From contig NZ_CP050177.1 of assembly GCF_011694815.1 (NCBI RefSeq), positions 2,965,001 through 3,029,000 on the forward strand: a DNA stretch of 64,000 nt, written 5' to 3'. Positions 37,496 to 46,610 of this stretch are shown piece by piece. Under the pieces are notes generated by a model that did no database searches, was not told the origin of the DNA, and saw only the letters and a list, made by a program, of their open reading frames with translations. The position numbers and the translations under genes are program-made. The stretch is from Streptomyces liangshanensis (GTDB taxonomy: Bacteria > Actinomycetota > Actinomycetes > Streptomycetales > Streptomycetaceae). The first letter of the stretch is position 1; each line of letters opens with the position of its first letter.

Positions 37496-39918
37496 CGCTT
37501 TCCTTCCGGTACGAGGGCGTTCCCGGCCGGGACGTGGGCCTGTCCGGTGCCGGCTCCCAGCAGCAGGCGCAGCACCGGGAGGACGGCGTCCGCGCGCGCC
37601 GTGTCGAGCGTGGCGGCGAAGCCGGGGGCGGCCGCTTCGTGCGGTGCGGCCGTCGTGGTCGCCGGGCCGGTCGTGGGGCCGCGCCTGAGCAGCTCGCCCA
37701 GCGTGCGCCTGACGCCCGGTTCGTACGCGGAGAACGTGCGGCGCAGCAGGGGCAGCACGTCCGTGAACGCCTCGGCGGGCACGCCGGTCAGCCAGGTGTC
37801 GACCAGGCCGAGGAGGCGGGCGTCGTGGACGAGGAGCATGCCTCCGCCGGGCGCGCCGCCGACGAAGCCCTCGATCCAGGCCGCCGCGTCGGACGGCGGG
37901 GTGCCGGGCGAGAGGGCGAGCCCCATGAAGCGGGCGGCGTCGTCCTCGGGGAGCCGGCCGTCGTCCAGCAGGAGGCGGGCGGCGCGTCCCCGGATGACGC
38001 CGGGGATGGTGTCCCGTCCGGCGAGCTTGAGCAGGACGGCCCCCCAGCGCGCGGCGAGATCGCGGTCCCGGACGGCGGGGAGCAGGCCGACGGCCGTGTG
38101 GACGCCGTCGAGGTGGGTGCGCATCTGGGCGGCGCCGTCCGCGTCGAGTCCGGCGCACGCGGGCGGCAGGCCGACGCAGACGCGCTCGGCGAGCCCCGCC
38201 GCGACCTCGCCGAGGGCGGCGGTGTCCGTGGAGCGTACGTCCCCGTACCGCAGCGAGCGGGCCAGGGCGGGCAGGGCCTGGGCGAGATGGCCGACGTCCG
38301 CGTCGAGGGCGGCGCGGTCGGCGAGGGCGCGCATGACGACGGGCAGCGCGTCCGGCAGCCCGGCCAGCAGGCACTGCTCGGCGAGGGCAGTGATGTCGGA
38401 GAGGGCGGTCGCCGAGGCCGCCAGCGACTCGGCCCGGGCGGTGGCGGCCGCGAGCACGGTCGTGCCCCAGACGCCGGCCTCGGCGACCTTCACGTACAGC
38501 TCGGGCTCCCAGCGCAGCCGCCAGCTCTCCCGGAAGGTGCCGGTGCTCCCCCGGCGGCCGCCGGGCTCGCCCCAGCCGATGCCGAGCAGCCGCAGCCGGT
38601 GCAGGAGCCTGCTCCTCGCGGCGTCGGTGTCCTTGCGGAGGTCGAGGTCCACCTCGCGCTCGTGCGCCTCCGGTTTGAGGCGCAGGGTGCGCTGGGTCCT
38701 GGCGAGGTCGCGCTGGAGCGGCACGGCGGGCGCCGCGTCGGGCACCTCGCCCAGGACGTCGCCGACCACCAGCCGGTCGTGGACGAGCGCGAGCGGCACG
38801 TCCGACCCCTCGCACATCACGGCCCGGACGGCGTCCGTGGTCTCCGTGAGCCCGGCGAGGGGGCGGCCGCGCATCACGGCGAGGGTCTCCGCGAGCCGGA
38901 CGGCCTCGATGACGTGGGCGGAGGACACCGTCCGGTCCTCGTCGCGCAGCAGGCCGGCGACCTTGGTCAGCCAGCGCTCCACGGGCCGGTCGGGCGCGGC
39001 GAAGAGATGGCCGTACCAGCCGGGGGAGTCGATCCCCGCGCCGTACCCGCTGTGGCGGGCGAGCCTGCGGTGGGTCCAGGGCACCCATGTCATCTCCGCC
39101 CTGACCTTGGGCAGTCCCTTGAGCAGCGCGCGGTCCGCGGTGGCGGTGTACGGGCCGGTGAGGGCGGGGACGTGCCAGGCGCCGCAGACGACGGCGACCC
39201 GGTCGTCCCCGAACTCCTTGCGGGCGGCGCGCAGGTGGATCCGCATGTGGGCCTCGCGGACGAGGTCCCGGCGCTGTCCTCCGGAGCCGTACTCCTCGCG
39301 CAGGGCGCCCATGGCCTCGGCGACCGCGTCGAACGGCGCGAACGGGTCGCCCGCGCGGCCGGGGCCCCGGTGCTCGACCGCGTCCTCCCACCACCGCTCG
39401 GGGTCGTCGTACCCGGCGGCCTCCGCGAGTACGGCGAGCGGATCGATCCGAAGCCCGCTGCGGTCTCCCTCTGCCTCGCCGTCTCCCCCGCCCGCTCCCT
39501 CGCCGTCCCTCTCCTCGTCTTCGCCCTCTTCGCCGTCCTCGGCGGGGAGCGCGAGCGAATGGGCGGCCGGCAGGTCGATGAACCGGACCGGTACGTCATG
39601 GGCCAGCGCCCACCGCAGCGCCACCCATTCGGGCGAGAACTCGGCCATCGGCCAGAAGGCCGCCCGACCGGGATCGTCCACCGCGTGGGCCAGGAGCGCG
39701 ACCGGAGGCCTCATCGTCCCGTCGGCGGCCAGCGCCACCAACGCGTCCCCCTCGGGCGGTCCTTCGACGAGGACGACCGCGGGCGCCGCCGCGTCCAGCG
39801 CCCGCAGCACGGCCCGCGCGGACCCGGGCCCGTGGTGCCGGACGCCCAGCAGCAGCGGCCCCCGCCGGGCCGGCGCGGCGTCGCTCGTCGTGGGCCTCTC
39901 CGGGGCGCGCGCCGTCAT
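37492..39918 (-). CDS. DUF5682 (YehM-like) protein
   Basis: This is an 808-residue protein of unknown biochemical function. Near the N terminus are GVRHHGPGSA (25-34), VLVEGPPEGD (49-58) and, further on, VVCGAWHVPALTG (244-255). A GxxH...E...GxWH series is shared by EreA/ChaN/TIKI-TraB-type metal hydrolases, so a related fold is possible. A disordered acidic stretch (EDGEEGEDEERDGEG) interrupts about 127-152. The rest is helical, perhaps repeat-like. Start (39918) and stop (37492) each overlap the neighbouring genes by 4 bp, giving tight coupling with the MoxR ATPase upstream and the VWA protein downstream. Gene order fits E. coli yehL-yehM-yehP. Confidence 0.85.
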   Translation of the reverse strand: MTARAPERPTTSDAAPARRGPLLLGVRHHGPGSARAVLRALDAAAPAVVLVEGPPEGDALVALAADGTMRPPVALLAHAVDDPGRAAFWPMAEFSPEWVALRWALAHDVPVRFIDLPAAHSLALPAEDGEEGEDEERDGEGAGGGDGEAEGDRSGLRIDPLAVLAEAAGYDDPERWWEDAVEHRGPGRAGDPFAPFDAVAEAMGALREEYGSGGQRRDLVREAHMRIHLRAARKEFGDDRVAVVCGAWHVPALTGPYTATADRALLKGLPKVRAEMTWVPWTHRRLARHSGYGAGIDSPGWYGHLFAAPDRPVERWLTKVAGLLRDEDRTVSSAHVIEAVRLAETLAVMRGRPLAGLTETTDAVRAVMCEGSDVPLALVHDRLVVGDVLGEVPDAAPAVPLQRDLARTQRTLRLKPEAHEREVDLDLRKDTDAARSRLLHRLRLLGIGWGEPGGRRGSTGTFRESWRLRWEPELYVKVAEAGVWGTTVLAAATARAESLAASATALSDITALAEQCLLAGLPDALPVVMRALADRAALDADVGHLAQALPALARSLRYGDVRSTDTAALGEVAAGLAERVCVGLPPACAGLDADGAAQMRTHLDGVHTAVGLLPAVRDRDLAARWGAVLLKLAGRDTIPGVIRGRAARLLLDDGRLPEDDAARFMGLALSPGTPPSDAAAWIEGFVGGAPGGGMLLVHDARLLGLVDTWLTGVPAEAFTDVLPLLRRTFSAYEPGVRRTLGELLRRGPTTGPATTTAAPHEAAAPGFAATLDTARADAVLPVLRLLLGAGTGQAHVPAGNALVPEGKR

Positions 39919-41027
39919 GCGCCCACCTCGCGGCACGCGCGGTAGAAGTCCTTCCAGCCGTCGCGCTCGCGGACCACCGTCTCGACGTACTCCTGCCAGA
40001 TCACCCGGTCCGCCGCCGGGTCACGGACGACCGCGCCCAGGATGCCCGCCGCCACGTCGCCGGGGCGCAGGACGCCGTCGCCGAAGTGCGCGGCCAGCGC
40101 GAGGCCGTTGGTGACGACCGAGATCGCCTCCGCCGTGGAGAGCGTCCCGGAGGGGGACTTGAGTTTCGTGCGCCCGTCGGCCGTGACGCCGTCGCGCAGT
40201 TCGCGGAAGACCGTGACGACGCGGCGGATCTCGTCGATGCCCTCGGGGCCGGGCGGCAGGTCGAGCGAGCGCCCCAGTTGGCCGACGCGCCGGGAGACGA
40301 TGTCGACCTCGGCCTCCGGGGTGGCCGGCAGGGGCAGGACCACGGTGTTGAAGCGCCTGCGCAGCGCGCTCGACAGGTCGTTGACGCCCCGGTCGCGGTC
40401 GTTGGCCGTCGCGATGAGGTTGAAGCCGCGGACCGCCTGCACCTCCTGCCCCAGCTCGGGGATCGGGAGTGTCTTCTCGGACAGGATCGTGATCAGCGAG
40501 TCCTGTACGTCGGCCGGGATACGGGTCAGCTCCTCGACCCGCGCGGTCATGCCCTCGGACATGGCCCGCATCACCGGGCTGGGGACGAGCGCGTCGCGGC
40601 TGGGGCCGTGGGCGAGCAGCTCCGCGTAGTTCCACCCGTACCGGATGGCTTCCTCGGGGGTGCCCGCCGTGCCCTGCACGAGCAGGGTCGAGTCGCCGCT
40701 GACGGCCGCCGCGAGGTGCTCGGACACCCACGTCTTCGCGGTGCCGGGCAAGCCGAGCAGCAGGAGTGCCCGGTCGGTGGCCAGCGTCGTGACGGCGACC
40801 TCGACGATCCGGCGCGGGCCCACGTACTTGGGCGTGATCACCGTGCCGTCGGGGAGTGCGCCGCCGAGGAGATAGAGGGCCACGGCCCAGGGCGACAGGC
40901 GCCAACGGACGGGCCGCGGCCGGTCGTCGGCCGCGGCCAACGCCCTCAGCTCGTCGGCGAACGCGTGCTCGGCGTGCGGTCGCAGGACCTCGCCGCCGGT
41001 GGTGTCCGTGGTCTCGGGCACGGTCAT
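39915..41027 (-). CDS. MoxR-family AAA+ ATPase (YehL-like)
   Basis: This is a 370-residue AAA+ ATPase, probably a hexameric chaperone. Walker A is GLPGTAKT at 92-99, and TRIPADVQDSLI with LIATANDRDRG give sensor and Walker B-type elements. MoxR ATPases act with a VWA partner to mature or activate metal-dependent or multi-subunit complexes. It is the first gene of a coupled operon with DUF5682 and VWA genes (overlaps of 4 bp each). Its promoter region has the TTGTCAGTG motif (41066-41088) and its ribosome site is GGAGGGGG. Start at 41027 (MTVPETTDTTGG). Confidence 0.93.
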   Translation of the reverse strand: MTVPETTDTTGGEVLRPHAEHAFADELRALAAADDRPRPVRWRLSPWAVALYLLGGALPDGTVITPKYVGPRRIVEVAVTTLATDRALLLLGLPGTAKTWVSEHLAAAVSGDSTLLVQGTAGTPEEAIRYGWNYAELLAHGPSRDALVPSPVMRAMSEGMTARVEELTRIPADVQDSLITILSEKTLPIPELGQEVQAVRGFNLIATANDRDRGVNDLSSALRRRFNTVVLPLPATPEAEVDIVSRRVGQLGRSLDLPPGPEGIDEIRRVVTVFRELRDGVTADGRTKLKSPSGTLSTAEAISVVTNGLALAAHFGDGVLRPGDVAAGILGAVVRDPAADRVIWQEYVETVVRERDGWKDFYRACREVGA

Positions 41028-41065
41028 GGATCCCCCTCCAGATCGATGGACCGGGTGTGGGTTCC

Positions 41066-41088
41066 ACCGTGCACCACGCCACTGACAA
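41066..41088 (-). promoter_or_regulatory. PafBC-type DNA-damage promoter motif before the MoxR operon
   Basis: On the minus strand TTGTCAGTG (41088-41080), an 8-base spacer, and CACGGT (41071-41066) match the published tTGTCRgtg-N8-TAnnnT motif except for one base of the -10 element (C for T). The start would be about 32 nt upstream of the ATG at 41027. This motif is used by the RecA-independent, PafBC-dependent DNA-damage response of actinobacteria. Confidence 0.68.
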
Positions 41089-41134
41089 TCGGCGGTCGTC
41101 GCTGGTCAGAGGGCCATGGCCGCCTGACGCGGGG

Positions 41135-41569
41135 TCACTGCACGATCGGCGAGACGGCGATGCAGCCGCCGGCCGCGACCGTTCCGGCGCCCTCGGCCTC
41201 CTTGATGACCTTGCCCTTGTAGGTGATCGTGCACTTCACCTCGGCGCCGGCCACGTCCAGCGCCATCGGCATGACGCCGGGCGGCGTGATGCCCTTCAGC
41301 GTGACCGTCTTCTTCCACGGCAGGGTGGGCTTCTCGACTGTCTCGATCTTGGGGGCGGTCGCCGTGCCGCCACTCGCGTGGTAGTCGATCGAGTCGACGT
41401 TCGTGCCCGTGACCTCGTAGGTGACCTCGTACGTCTCGTTGACGGCCTTGTCGACCTCGTCGGTGACGGCCTTGTCCACCCGGTCGGCGGCCTCGGTGCA
41501 GGCGCCGAGGCCGAACGCGAGGCCGGTGACGGCGGCGGTGGTGACGATGGCGCGGACGGTGCGGTTCAT
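41135..41569 (-). CDS. MmpS-like exported lipoprotein
   Basis: This is a 144-residue lipoprotein. Signal: MNRTVRAIVTTAAVTGLAFG, lipobox GLGAC near residue 22. The mature part (VTYEVTGTNVDSIDYH, LPWKKTVTLKG, KCTITYKGKVIKEAEG) follows the beta-sandwich pattern of MmpS-family membrane accessory proteins, usually partners of MmpL/RND transporters; none lies nearby. The start at 41569 (SD GGGGGA) is favoured because the longer frame to 41611 has no signal. It sits between the two arms of the MoxR/SWIM cluster, with no clear link to it. Confidence 0.75.
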   Translation of the reverse strand: MNRTVRAIVTTAAVTGLAFGLGACTEAADRVDKAVTDEVDKAVNETYEVTYEVTGTNVDSIDYHASGGTATAPKIETVEKPTLPWKKTVTLKGITPPGVMPMALDVAGAEVKCTITYKGKVIKEAEGAGTVAAGGCIAVSPIVQ

Positions 41570-41673
41570 CAAGGGTCCCCCTGGTGGGCATGGGTCGTGC
41601 GGAGCAGCCACGATAGCAAAGGGAAGGCAAAGCGCCCCCGATGCGCGCCTGACGAATCCGCAGGTCAGACGGA

Positions 41674-41696
41674 TTGTCAGTGGGGCGTTCTACCGT
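41674..41696 (+). promoter_or_regulatory. PafBC-type DNA-damage promoter motif before the SWIM gene
   Basis: TTGTCAGTG (41674-41682), an 8-base spacer, and TACCGT (41691-41696) are a full match to tTGTCRgtg-N8-TAnnnT. The predicted start is at or next to the ATG at 41704, implying a leaderless mRNA, consistent with the lack of a ribosome site. Confidence 0.75.
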
Positions 41697-41703
41697 CGTA
41701 CAC

Positions 41704-43047
41704 ATGGATAAAGCGGGGGTGCGCTGGACGACGGAACAGGTGCTGGCACTGGCTCCTGACGACTCATCACGCAAGGCGGGCAACAAGCTGAGCACGGCCG
41801 GTCCGTGGTCGGAGGCGGGGAGCAGCGCCGCGGGGGCGGTGTGGGGCCTGTGCAAGGGCAGCGGCAGCAAGCCGTACCGGACGGTGGTCGACACCACGGG
41901 CCCCGCGTACAAGTGCAGTTGTCCCAGCAGGAAGTTCCCGTGCAAGCACGCGCTCGGGCTGCTGCTGCTCCGGGCGGCGGACGAGGCGGCCGTGGGCGAG
42001 GCCGAGGCACCGGACTGGGCGCGGGAGTGGCTCGACACCCGGGAGAAGCGGAGCGGCGGGGAGGGCGGCGGCGGGGGTACGGCGGCGCCGGCCGCCGATC
42101 CGGAGGCGGCGCGCCGCAGGGCGGAGCGCCGGGCGGGGCGGATCACGGCGGGGGCGGTGGAGTTGGAGCAGCGGTTGGCGGATCTGCTGCGGGGTGGTCT
42201 CGCCTCGGCGGAGCAGGCGGGGTACGGACTGTGGGAGGAGACCGCCGCCCGGATGGTCGACGCGCAGGCGCCCGGTCTGGCGTCACGGGTGCGGGAGCTG
42301 GGCGCGATTCCCGGTTCGGGGCCGGGCTGGCCGGCGCGGCTGCTGGAGGAGTCGTCGCTGCTGCACCTGCTGAACGCGGGCTGGCTGGGTCTCGACGGGG
42401 TGCCGGAGCCGCTGGCCACGACGGTCCGCACCCGGGTCGGCCTGCCGTCGCCGTCCTCCGGTGCGCCGGTGCGGGACCACTGGCTGGTCCTGGCGCAGTA
42501 CGACACGTCGGACGGCAAGGTCGTCACCCGCCGTGTCTGGCTCCGCGGCCGGGACTCCGGCCGCTGGGCGCTGGTCCTGTCCTTCGGGGCGGCGGGCAGG
42601 TCCCCGCAGCTGTCCCTGCCGGTGGGGGCGCTGCTCGACGCGGCGGTCACCCCGCACGGAGGCGGGGGTCAGCTGCGCGCCGACTGGGGCGAGCAGTTCG
42701 GGGCCCCGGGCGCGGTGGGCGGGCCGCCGCCGGGCGGGTCCACGTCCGACGCGCTGGCGGCGTACGGCTCCGCGCTGCGCGACGATCCGTGGCTGGAGTC
42801 CTGGCCGGTGACGCTGACGGACGTCATACCCGTCCCCGGCCCGGGCGGCGGCTGGCAGGTGGCCGACGCGAACGGGGAGTCGGCGCTGCCCCTGGCCCCG
42901 GCGGCGCTCGCGCGGCCGGGCCTGTGGAAGCTGGCCGCGCTGTCCGGCGGCGGTCCCGTGACGATCTTCGGCGAGTGCGGACACCGCGGCTTCCACCCGT
43001 TGGCGGGCTGGTCGCCGGAGGCGACGGGGACGGTGGTCCTGACGTAA
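41704..43047 (+). CDS. SWIM zinc-finger protein (YehQ-like)
   Basis: This is a 447-residue protein with an N-terminal SWIM zinc finger: C71-x-C73-x6-C80-x-H82 (KCSCPSRKFPCKH). SWIM fingers bind DNA or protein and often occur with MoxR or helicase-type systems. The middle has a Gly/Ala/Glu-rich linker (EGGGGGTAAPAADP), and the C-terminal half is alpha/beta with WLVLAQYDTSDGKVVTRRVW and a closing GECGHRGFHPLAGW. It is divergent from the MoxR operon with its own PafBC-like motif and probably starts without a leader. It resembles E. coli YehQ. Its role is unknown. Confidence 0.88.
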   Translation: MDKAGVRWTTEQVLALAPDDSSRKAGNKLSTAGPWSEAGSSAAGAVWGLCKGSGSKPYRTVVDTTGPAYKCSCPSRKFPCKHALGLLLLRAADEAAVGEAEAPDWAREWLDTREKRSGGEGGGGGTAAPAADPEAARRRAERRAGRITAGAVELEQRLADLLRGGLASAEQAGYGLWEETAARMVDAQAPGLASRVRELGAIPGSGPGWPARLLEESSLLHLLNAGWLGLDGVPEPLATTVRTRVGLPSPSSGAPVRDHWLVLAQYDTSDGKVVTRRVWLRGRDSGRWALVLSFGAAGRSPQLSLPVGALLDAAVTPHGGGGQLRADWGEQFGAPGAVGGPPPGGSTSDALAAYGSALRDDPWLESWPVTLTDVIPVPGPGGGWQVADANGESALPLAPAALARPGLWKLAALSGGGPVTIFGECGHRGFHPLAGWSPEATGTVVLT

Positions 43048-43287
43048 CGGCGGGGGCAGGGCCGGGCCGGTCGGGGGTGGCGGGGGGCGCTCGCCTGTGA
43101 GCGTGCGGGGGCCGAACCTGCATGCTTCCAGCCGCGTTTGACGGCCCCTCGACCCTTGCCCCCCCCCGGCCCGGACCTCACGCCGCGCGTCGGCCGCACC
43201 GGTGCCGTCGTACCCCGTACCCCGTGCCGCGGTCCCGGCGGCAGACCCGCCACCGTCCCTTCTCGCAGTACACGTTCGGAGGACCCG

Positions 43288-45015
43288 ATGACCGACACCA
43301 CTACCACCGCGGACCGTACGAGCACCCTCGCCGGCGAAACGGCCGCGACCGCCACCGTCCCCGACGCGGGGGGAACGCCGTGGGAGGACCTTGTCGTCTC
43401 GGCGCTGCTCGGTACGGACCGCCGTACCCCGCCCGCCGGGATCCTGGCCGCCGGCAAGGACGCGCCGGTGGCCCTGCTGGACGCGGCCGCCCTCCTTACC
43501 GTCCGCCGCCGGGCGGGGCTGCTGCCCGCGCGGGCGGCGGAACGTCCCGAACCGGCGCCGCGCGACACCCGCCCGCCGCTGCCCGAGCCGGCCCGGCAGC
43601 GGCTGGTCCAGTTGCTCGCCGACCGGGCGGCGCCCGCGGGCGCGGGCGGGCGGCGCGGTACGGCACCGGACCTCACCGAGCTGCTGCCCCAGTGGCTCGC
43701 CACGGCGGGCGCGTACGGCTACCGCGCGCCCGCGTCCGTCCTGCCCGCGCTGCTCGACGCGGCCCGGGCCCGTACCGATCTGCGACCGGGCGCCCTCACG
43801 TTCGCGGGGCCGCGCGGGCTCTGGCTGGCCCGGCTCAATCCGGAGTGGAAGTTCGCCCTGCGGGGCGCGCCGGGCGGCTCGGCACTGCCGGACGTGCACG
43901 ACAAGGAGGCCGTCGGGGCGCTCTGGCAGGAGGGCCTGTTCGTGGAACGCGTGACCCTGCTGGCGGCCGTCCGGGCGGCGGGGCCCGAGGCGGCGTTGGA
44001 GTTGCTGGCCTCGACGTGGCAGACCGAACGGGCCGAGGACCGGCTGATGTTCCTCGACTCGCTGCGTACGGGGTTGTCGGGGGCGGACGAGGCGTTCCTG
44101 GAGCAGGCGTTGTCCGACCGCAGCCGTAACGTCCGCTCCACCGCGGCCGAACTGCTCTCCGCCCTGCCGCGGTCCGCGCTGGCCGGGCGGATGGCGGCGC
44201 GGGCGGTGACCTGCGTGAGCCTGGACCGTACGGGGGACGGGTCGGCGATCGCCGTCGAGGCGCCGCACGAATGCGACACGGACATGCAGCGGGACGGCGT
44301 GGTGGCCACACCCCCGGCGGGTCGCGGTGAACGGTCCTGGTGGCTGGGCCAGTTGGTGGAGGCGGCCCCGCTCGGCGTCTGGCCGGAGCGGCTCGGGGGC
44401 CGGGCGCCGGAGGAGATCGTCACGCTCCCCGTGCGGGACGGCTGGCAGGACGAACTGCACGCGGCCTGGTGCCGGGCGGCGGTGCGCCAGCGCGACGCGC
44501 ACTGGTCGCGGGTGCTCCTGGGGCCGCCCTCCGCGTCGCCCGCGGCCGGCCCCGGCACGTCGTCCTTCGCGGAGCGGGCCAAGCTGCTGGCCACGCTGGA
44601 GGGCGGGGAGCGCGCGGAGTGGGTCGCCGCGTTCATCGCCGCGCACGGCTTGTCGGAGGCGTTCCAGCTGCTGGGCGTGTGCGCGGTGCCCTGGGCGGAC
44701 CCGCTCGGACGCGCGGTGGTCGACGCGCTCGACATCGCCCGGGACGCGGGCAGCTACCCGTGGAGTTTCAGCGGTGTCATGGGCCTCGCCGAGCGCTGCC
44801 TGAACCCGTCCGAGGCGGGCCGCCTGGAACTGCTCACGGCCACCCCGGACGAGACCGAGGCCGCGTCGCCGGGGGCGGGCGGCTACTGGTCCGAGGCGTT
44901 CCAGCGCCTGGTCTCGACGCTGCGCCTGCGCGCCACGATGCAGGCGGAACTGGCCCCGCCCGCACCCGCCCGACGGGGCGTCACGCCTCCGTCGGCTGGC
45001 GGACGTTCGTGTTGA
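43288..45015 (+). CDS. DUF5691 HEAT-like repeat protein
   Basis: This is a 575-residue cytosolic protein of unknown function, with helical repeats resembling HEAT ([21 protein letters not shown] near 260-285; [17 protein letters not shown]). The N terminus has [18 protein letters not shown], usual for the family. It follows the SWIM gene by 240 bp in the same direction, with ribosome site GGAGG, and is likely co-expressed. HEAT-like proteins act as scaffolds, so this may bridge the SWIM protein or the MoxR complex. Its 3' end overlaps icmB by 35 bp in a convergent arrangement. A run of nine C bases precedes the gene (about 43158-43167). Confidence 0.85.
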   Translation: MTDTTTTADRTSTLAGETAATATVPDAGGTPWEDLVVSALLGTDRRTPPAGILAAGKDAPVALLDAAALLTVRRRAGLLPARAAERPEPAPRDTRPPLPEPARQRLVQLLADRAAPAGAGGRRGTAPDLTELLPQWLATAGAYGYRAPASVLPALLDAARARTDLRPGALTFAGPRGLWLARLNPEWKFALRGAPGGSALPDVHDKEAVGALWQEGLFVERVTLLAAVRAAGPEAALELLASTWQTERAEDRLMFLDSLRTGLSGADEAFLEQALSDRSRNVRSTAAELLSALPRSALAGRMAARAVTCVSLDRTGDGSAIAVEAPHECDTDMQRDGVVATPPAGRGERSWWLGQLVEAAPLGVWPERLGGRAPEEIVTLPVRDGWQDELHAAWCRAAVRQRDAHWSRVLLGPPSASPAAGPGTSSFAERAKLLATLEGGERAEWVAAFIAAHGLSEAFQLLGVCAVPWADPLGRAVVDALDIARDAGSYPWSFSGVMGLAERCLNPSEAGRLELLTATPDETEAASPGAGGYWSEAFQRLVSTLRLRATMQAELAPPAPARRGVTPPSAGGRSC

Positions 45016-45394
45016 CCCACTCCACGATCGCCGTGGTCGTCGCGCCCGGGGTGAAGATCTCCGCCACGCCCTTCTCCTTCAGCGGGGCGATGTCCGCCTC
45101 CGGGATGATGCCGCCGCCGAAGACCTTGATGTCCAGCGCGTCGCGTTCCCCGAGCAGGTCGATGACCTTCGCGAAGAGCGTGTTGTGGGCGCCCGAGAGG
45201 ATGGACAGGCCGATCGCGTCGGCGTCCTCCTGGATCGCCGTGTCCACGATCTGCTCGGGGGTCTGGTGGAGCCCGGTGTAGATGACTTCCATCCCGGCGT
45301 CCCGCAGCGCACGCGCGATCACCTTGGCCCCACGATCGTGCCCGTCGAGACCCGGCTTGGCCACCACCACGCGGATCGGACCGGTCACACCCAT
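44981..45394 (-). CDS. icmB: Isobutyryl-CoA mutase small (B12-binding) subunit
   Basis: This is a 137-residue cobalamin-binding protein. The B12 motif D17-x-H19-x-x-G22 ([11 protein letters not shown]) is complete, with LSILSGAH and FGGGII following. It matches the small subunit of isobutyryl-CoA mutase (with IcmA, interconverting isobutyryl- and n-butyryl-CoA). From memory it equals S. coelicolor SCO4800. The large subunit gene is not in the window, as is usual. Methylmalonyl-CoA mutase small domain is the alternative. The start ATG has GGAGG five bases upstream; a longer frame from 45424 ([10 protein letters not shown]) lacks a ribosome site. Confidence 0.85.
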   Translation of the reverse strand: MGVTGPIRVVVAKPGLDGHDRGAKVIARALRDAGMEVIYTGLHQTPEQIVDTAIQEDADAIGLSILSGAHNTLFAKVIDLLGERDALDIKVFGGGIIPEADIAPLKEKGVAEIFTPGATTTAIVEWVNTNVRQPTEA

Positions 45395-45563
45395 CACTGC
45401 CTCCACAACCGACTGCGCCGTCATTGGCACGGGTCCCCGCGCCCGCCTAGGCCCGGAGTAGTGAACGAACGTTATCCCCAGCATCCCGCACCCCGCTGTT
45501 TCGCGAAGGCCCGCGAGGGGGAAATCACACAGGGGGCCCCGCGCTTCGTACGGGAGGTCGGCC

Positions 45564-46418
45564 GTGAAGGTGTTGCCTTTCTCCCTGCCGCTCCGGTCGC
45601 CGCCCCCGTTCCCCGTGCCGCCCATGCTGCGGGCCCTCACCCTCGACCTGGCGATCCTCACCGGCCATCTGGTCCTCTACCCGACCGGAATCGGCCAGGA
45701 GCGCCGCGCCCCCGCCCTGGCGCCCGGGACGGGCCGGCTCCCCACCGGGGGCGGCTCCCGGCCCCCCGTCGTGATGCTGCACGGATTCGTCGACAACCGC
45801 TCGGTCTTCCTCCTCCTGCGCCGCTCCCTCGCCCGGCACGGCTGGCACCACCTCGTCTCGCTGAACTACTCGCCGCTGACCTGCGACGTCCGCGCCGCCG
45901 CCGAGCTGCTCGGCCGGCACGTCGAGGAGATCTGCGCCCGTACGGGACACGCCCGGGTGGACGTCATCGGCCACAGCCTGGGCGGCCTGATCGCCCGCTA
46001 CTACGCACAGTGCCTGGGCGGCGACACCCGGGTACGGACCCTGGTCACCCTGGGCACCCCGCACGAGGGCACGGCCGTGGCCCCGCTCATGAGCGCCCAC
46101 CCCGTCGTCCGGCAGATGCGGCCGGGCTCCTCCCTCATCGAGGAGCTGCGCGGGCCGGCCCCCGGCTGCCGTACCCGCTTCGTGAGCTTCTGGAGCGACC
46201 TCGACCAGCTGATGTCACCGGTCGGCGCGGCCCGCGTCACCCACCCCGACCTCGTCAGCCGGAACGTCCGCGTCACCGGCGTCGGCCATCTCGCCCTGCC
46301 GGTGCACCCGGCGGTCGTGTCCGGCGTCCGACACGCCCTGGAGCCGGACGAGTTCACGGCGGCGGCGAGGACCACCCGGCCGGCGACCGGTCAGGACGGC
46401 GGCTCGTCGGTCGCCTAG
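45564..46418 (+). CDS. Triacylglycerol lipase-like alpha/beta hydrolase
   Basis: This is a 284-residue alpha/beta-hydrolase of the lipase type. The nucleophile motif is GHSLG with S138 ([17 protein letters not shown]), [10 protein letters not shown] supplies the oxyanion region, and the catalytic His is in GVGHLALP. The N-terminal segment is hydrophobic and lacks a clear Sec cleavage site, so it may be membrane-anchored. From memory it equals S. coelicolor SCO4799, next to the M23 peptidase gene. The start GTG has GGGAGG seven bases upstream. Substrates are unknown. Confidence 0.85.
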   Translation: MKVLPFSLPLRSPPPFPVPPMLRALTLDLAILTGHLVLYPTGIGQERRAPALAPGTGRLPTGGGSRPPVVMLHGFVDNRSVFLLLRRSLARHGWHHLVSLNYSPLTCDVRAAAELLGRHVEEICARTGHARVDVIGHSLGGLIARYYAQCLGGDTRVRTLVTLGTPHEGTAVAPLMSAHPVVRQMRPGSSLIEELRGPAPGCRTRFVSFWSDLDQLMSPVGAARVTHPDLVSRNVRVTGVGHLALPVHPAVVSGVRHALEPDEFTAAARTTRPATGQDGGSSVA

Positions 46419-46580
46419 GGCGGGTCTGGCGGCCCGAACCCCCCGGAAGACCCGGTCCCCGCCCCCGCTTTCTCGCGCTTTTCCTCGAACACCCCTCGAA
46501 CGTAGGGCCAAAGCTGTGCCCGCACTCCCCCGAAACACGGCCGAATGCCCGTTTCCGCGAAAGTCAAAACTTGCCGAAGA

Positions 46581-46610
46581 TTGTCGGCGTCGCATACCGC
46601 CGGGTACAGT
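46581..46610 (+). promoter_or_regulatory. Sigma-70-type promoter for the M23 peptidase gene
   Basis: TTGTCG (46581-46586) and TACAGT (46605-46610) are spaced by 18 bp. The start point near 46617 gives an 80-nt leader. No c-di-AMP (ydaO) riboswitch was recognised in it. Confidence 0.5.

Noticed and set aside
43150..43170. Run of nine C bases upstream of DUF5691 as a phase-variation tract
   Set aside because: It lies outside the coding region and any visible promoter, so length changes would have no clear effect; a sequencing or assembly effect is also possible.
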